Shown here piece by piece: positions 63,483 through 64,000 of a stretch of DNA of 64,000 nucleotides. Both the position numbers and the translations under genes were made by a program. Where the stretch lies: NCBI GenBank assembly GCA_004154925.1, contig QJNS01000074.1, forward strand, positions 236,885 through 300,884. Reading direction: 5' to 3'. How positions within the stretch are numbered: position 1 is the stretch's first letter; each line of letters starts with the position of its first letter. Below the pieces are notes generated by a model. The model was not told the origin of the DNA. It saw nothing but the letters and a program-made list of their open reading frames with translations, and did no database searches. The stretch is from Monosporascus cannonballus (taxonomy: Eukaryota; Ascomycota; Sordariomycetes; Xylariales).

Positions 63483-63815
63483 TGTGACGGCTAGGCGGTT
63501 TAACCAACTATTAAACCTTAGTCGTACGGGCTTATGTTAGCAGGAGTATCGTGGGAAACCGAGCAATAAATACAGTAACGTATTACGTCTCGTAATACCA
63601 AGGGTGCCTTAGGTAACGAATTGTTATTGCAAGCTGAAGTTATTTAAACTATGGAAATAACGACCGTATTATACTTAGTTCTTTCTATCCTGTTAAGCCT
63701 GGCTTTACGAGCTTTACGGTAGATCCTGTCGAGCCATCACGTGACTCGGCCCGCATGGCTTACTAACCTTTCTCTCGCGACCGTTTCCGAGGCCGCAGCC
63801 TGTTAGGTCGTAACA
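63483..63815 (-). repeat. 3' LTR of element I
   Basis: 333 bp, TGTGACGG to GGTCGTAACA on the plus strand. Nearly free of RIP. U3 words such as ctttacgagctttacggtag and tcgagccatcacgtgact resemble the U3 of element D. Confidence 0.88.
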
Positions 63816-63840
63816 CGACGTTTCTTTTTCGTTTTTGGAA

Positions 63841-64000
63841 AATATTCGCGCCGAGAACTAACGCCTAAAACGAAAAATGATTTTCGCAAAAAAACGTTTT
63901 TTGGAATTGCAAAAACGTTATTAACAAAAGATAAATAAGGTTATTATACGTTTAACCCGTCTTCGGAGACAAAAGGATTTTTTTCGCTTAAAAGGAATAA
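63841..64000 (+). pseudogene. antisense ORF of element I (coiled-coil half only)
   Basis: Reads NIRAEN, RLKRKMIFAKKRFLELQKRY, QKINKVIIRLTRLRRQKDFF and RLKGI in one frame, with two TAA stops in Gln positions. It matches the second half of the A and B antisense frames. Only about 25 bases separate it from the LTR, against about 300 in A, so the Cys-rich first half is deleted. The remainder lies beyond the window. Confidence 0.65.

Larger units (their letters stand above)
63483..64000 (-). mobile_element. Gypsy element I, 3' end (continues past window)
   Basis: A minus-orientation element: 3' LTR, then 185 bases of internal sequence up to the window end. The internal part is the antisense-ORF region of the A/B type. 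Both LTR and internal piece are only lightly mutated compared with A and B. Confidence 0.8.

Overview
The window looks like a chromosome segment of a filamentous ascomycete fungus with a two-compartment, RIP-affected genome. About 54 kb is extremely A+T-rich and made of decayed transposons in which CpA/TpG has been turned into TpA while many CpG steps survive, the signature of repeat-induced point mutation. One block of ordinary base composition (about 35.6-45.5 kb) holds three intact protein genes with short fungal introns. No bacterial-type features, CRISPR arrays, rRNA genes or convincing tRNA genes were seen.

Layout. Positions 1-34,679 are almost solid Ty3/Gypsy chromovirus relics. Element A (1-6,315, cut by the window start) and element B (6,705-13,351, target duplication CGTTT) are one subfamily. 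A nearly unmutated solo LTR (13,623-14,010) and element C (14,096-20,799) follow. Element D (21,316-34,679, target duplication ATCAG) has its gag split by the oppositely oriented element E (21,935-28,638, target duplication TTTAC). A solo LTR (35,087-35,504, target duplication ATAAA) precedes the gene island. The island carries an isochorismatase-like cysteine hydrolase (+), a 1,222-residue DUF4470-type/MYND zinc-finger protein (-, three exons) and a secreted HExxH metallopeptidase of the con-13-like type (-, six exons). From 45.5 kb the transposon desert resumes: LTR fragment F, interrupted by element G (45,821-52,616, target duplication TTTTT); a Tc1/mariner relic (52,898-54,288); a trinucleotide microsatellite; two truncated Gypsy fragments, the second ending in an LTR (61,877-62,239); and the 3' end of element I running off the window.

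The most interesting feature is not the usual gag-pol. Every Gypsy copy whose 3' end is present (A, B, C, D, E, G, I) carries an additional reading frame on the strand opposite to gag-pol, between the chromodomain end of pol and the 3' LTR. It is about 185 codons long. In C and E it can be followed with no net frameshift, and the interruptions are all of the RIP stop type. It reads as a short basic N-terminus, a segment where several Tyr codons stand where Cys is inferred, then a Lys/Glu-rich coiled coil with an Arg/Lys-Gln-Lys motif, and an Asp-Trp/Gly-Ser tail. Its 3' end overlaps the 3' end of pol tail to tail by about 40 bases. All copies here are dead, but the frame appears in at least two clearly different element subfamilies, which suggests that live relatives use it.

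Limits: domain borders inside RIP-damaged relics are approximate, frames were read by eye, and no database search was possible. The three island genes are supported by reading frames, motifs and splice signals only.
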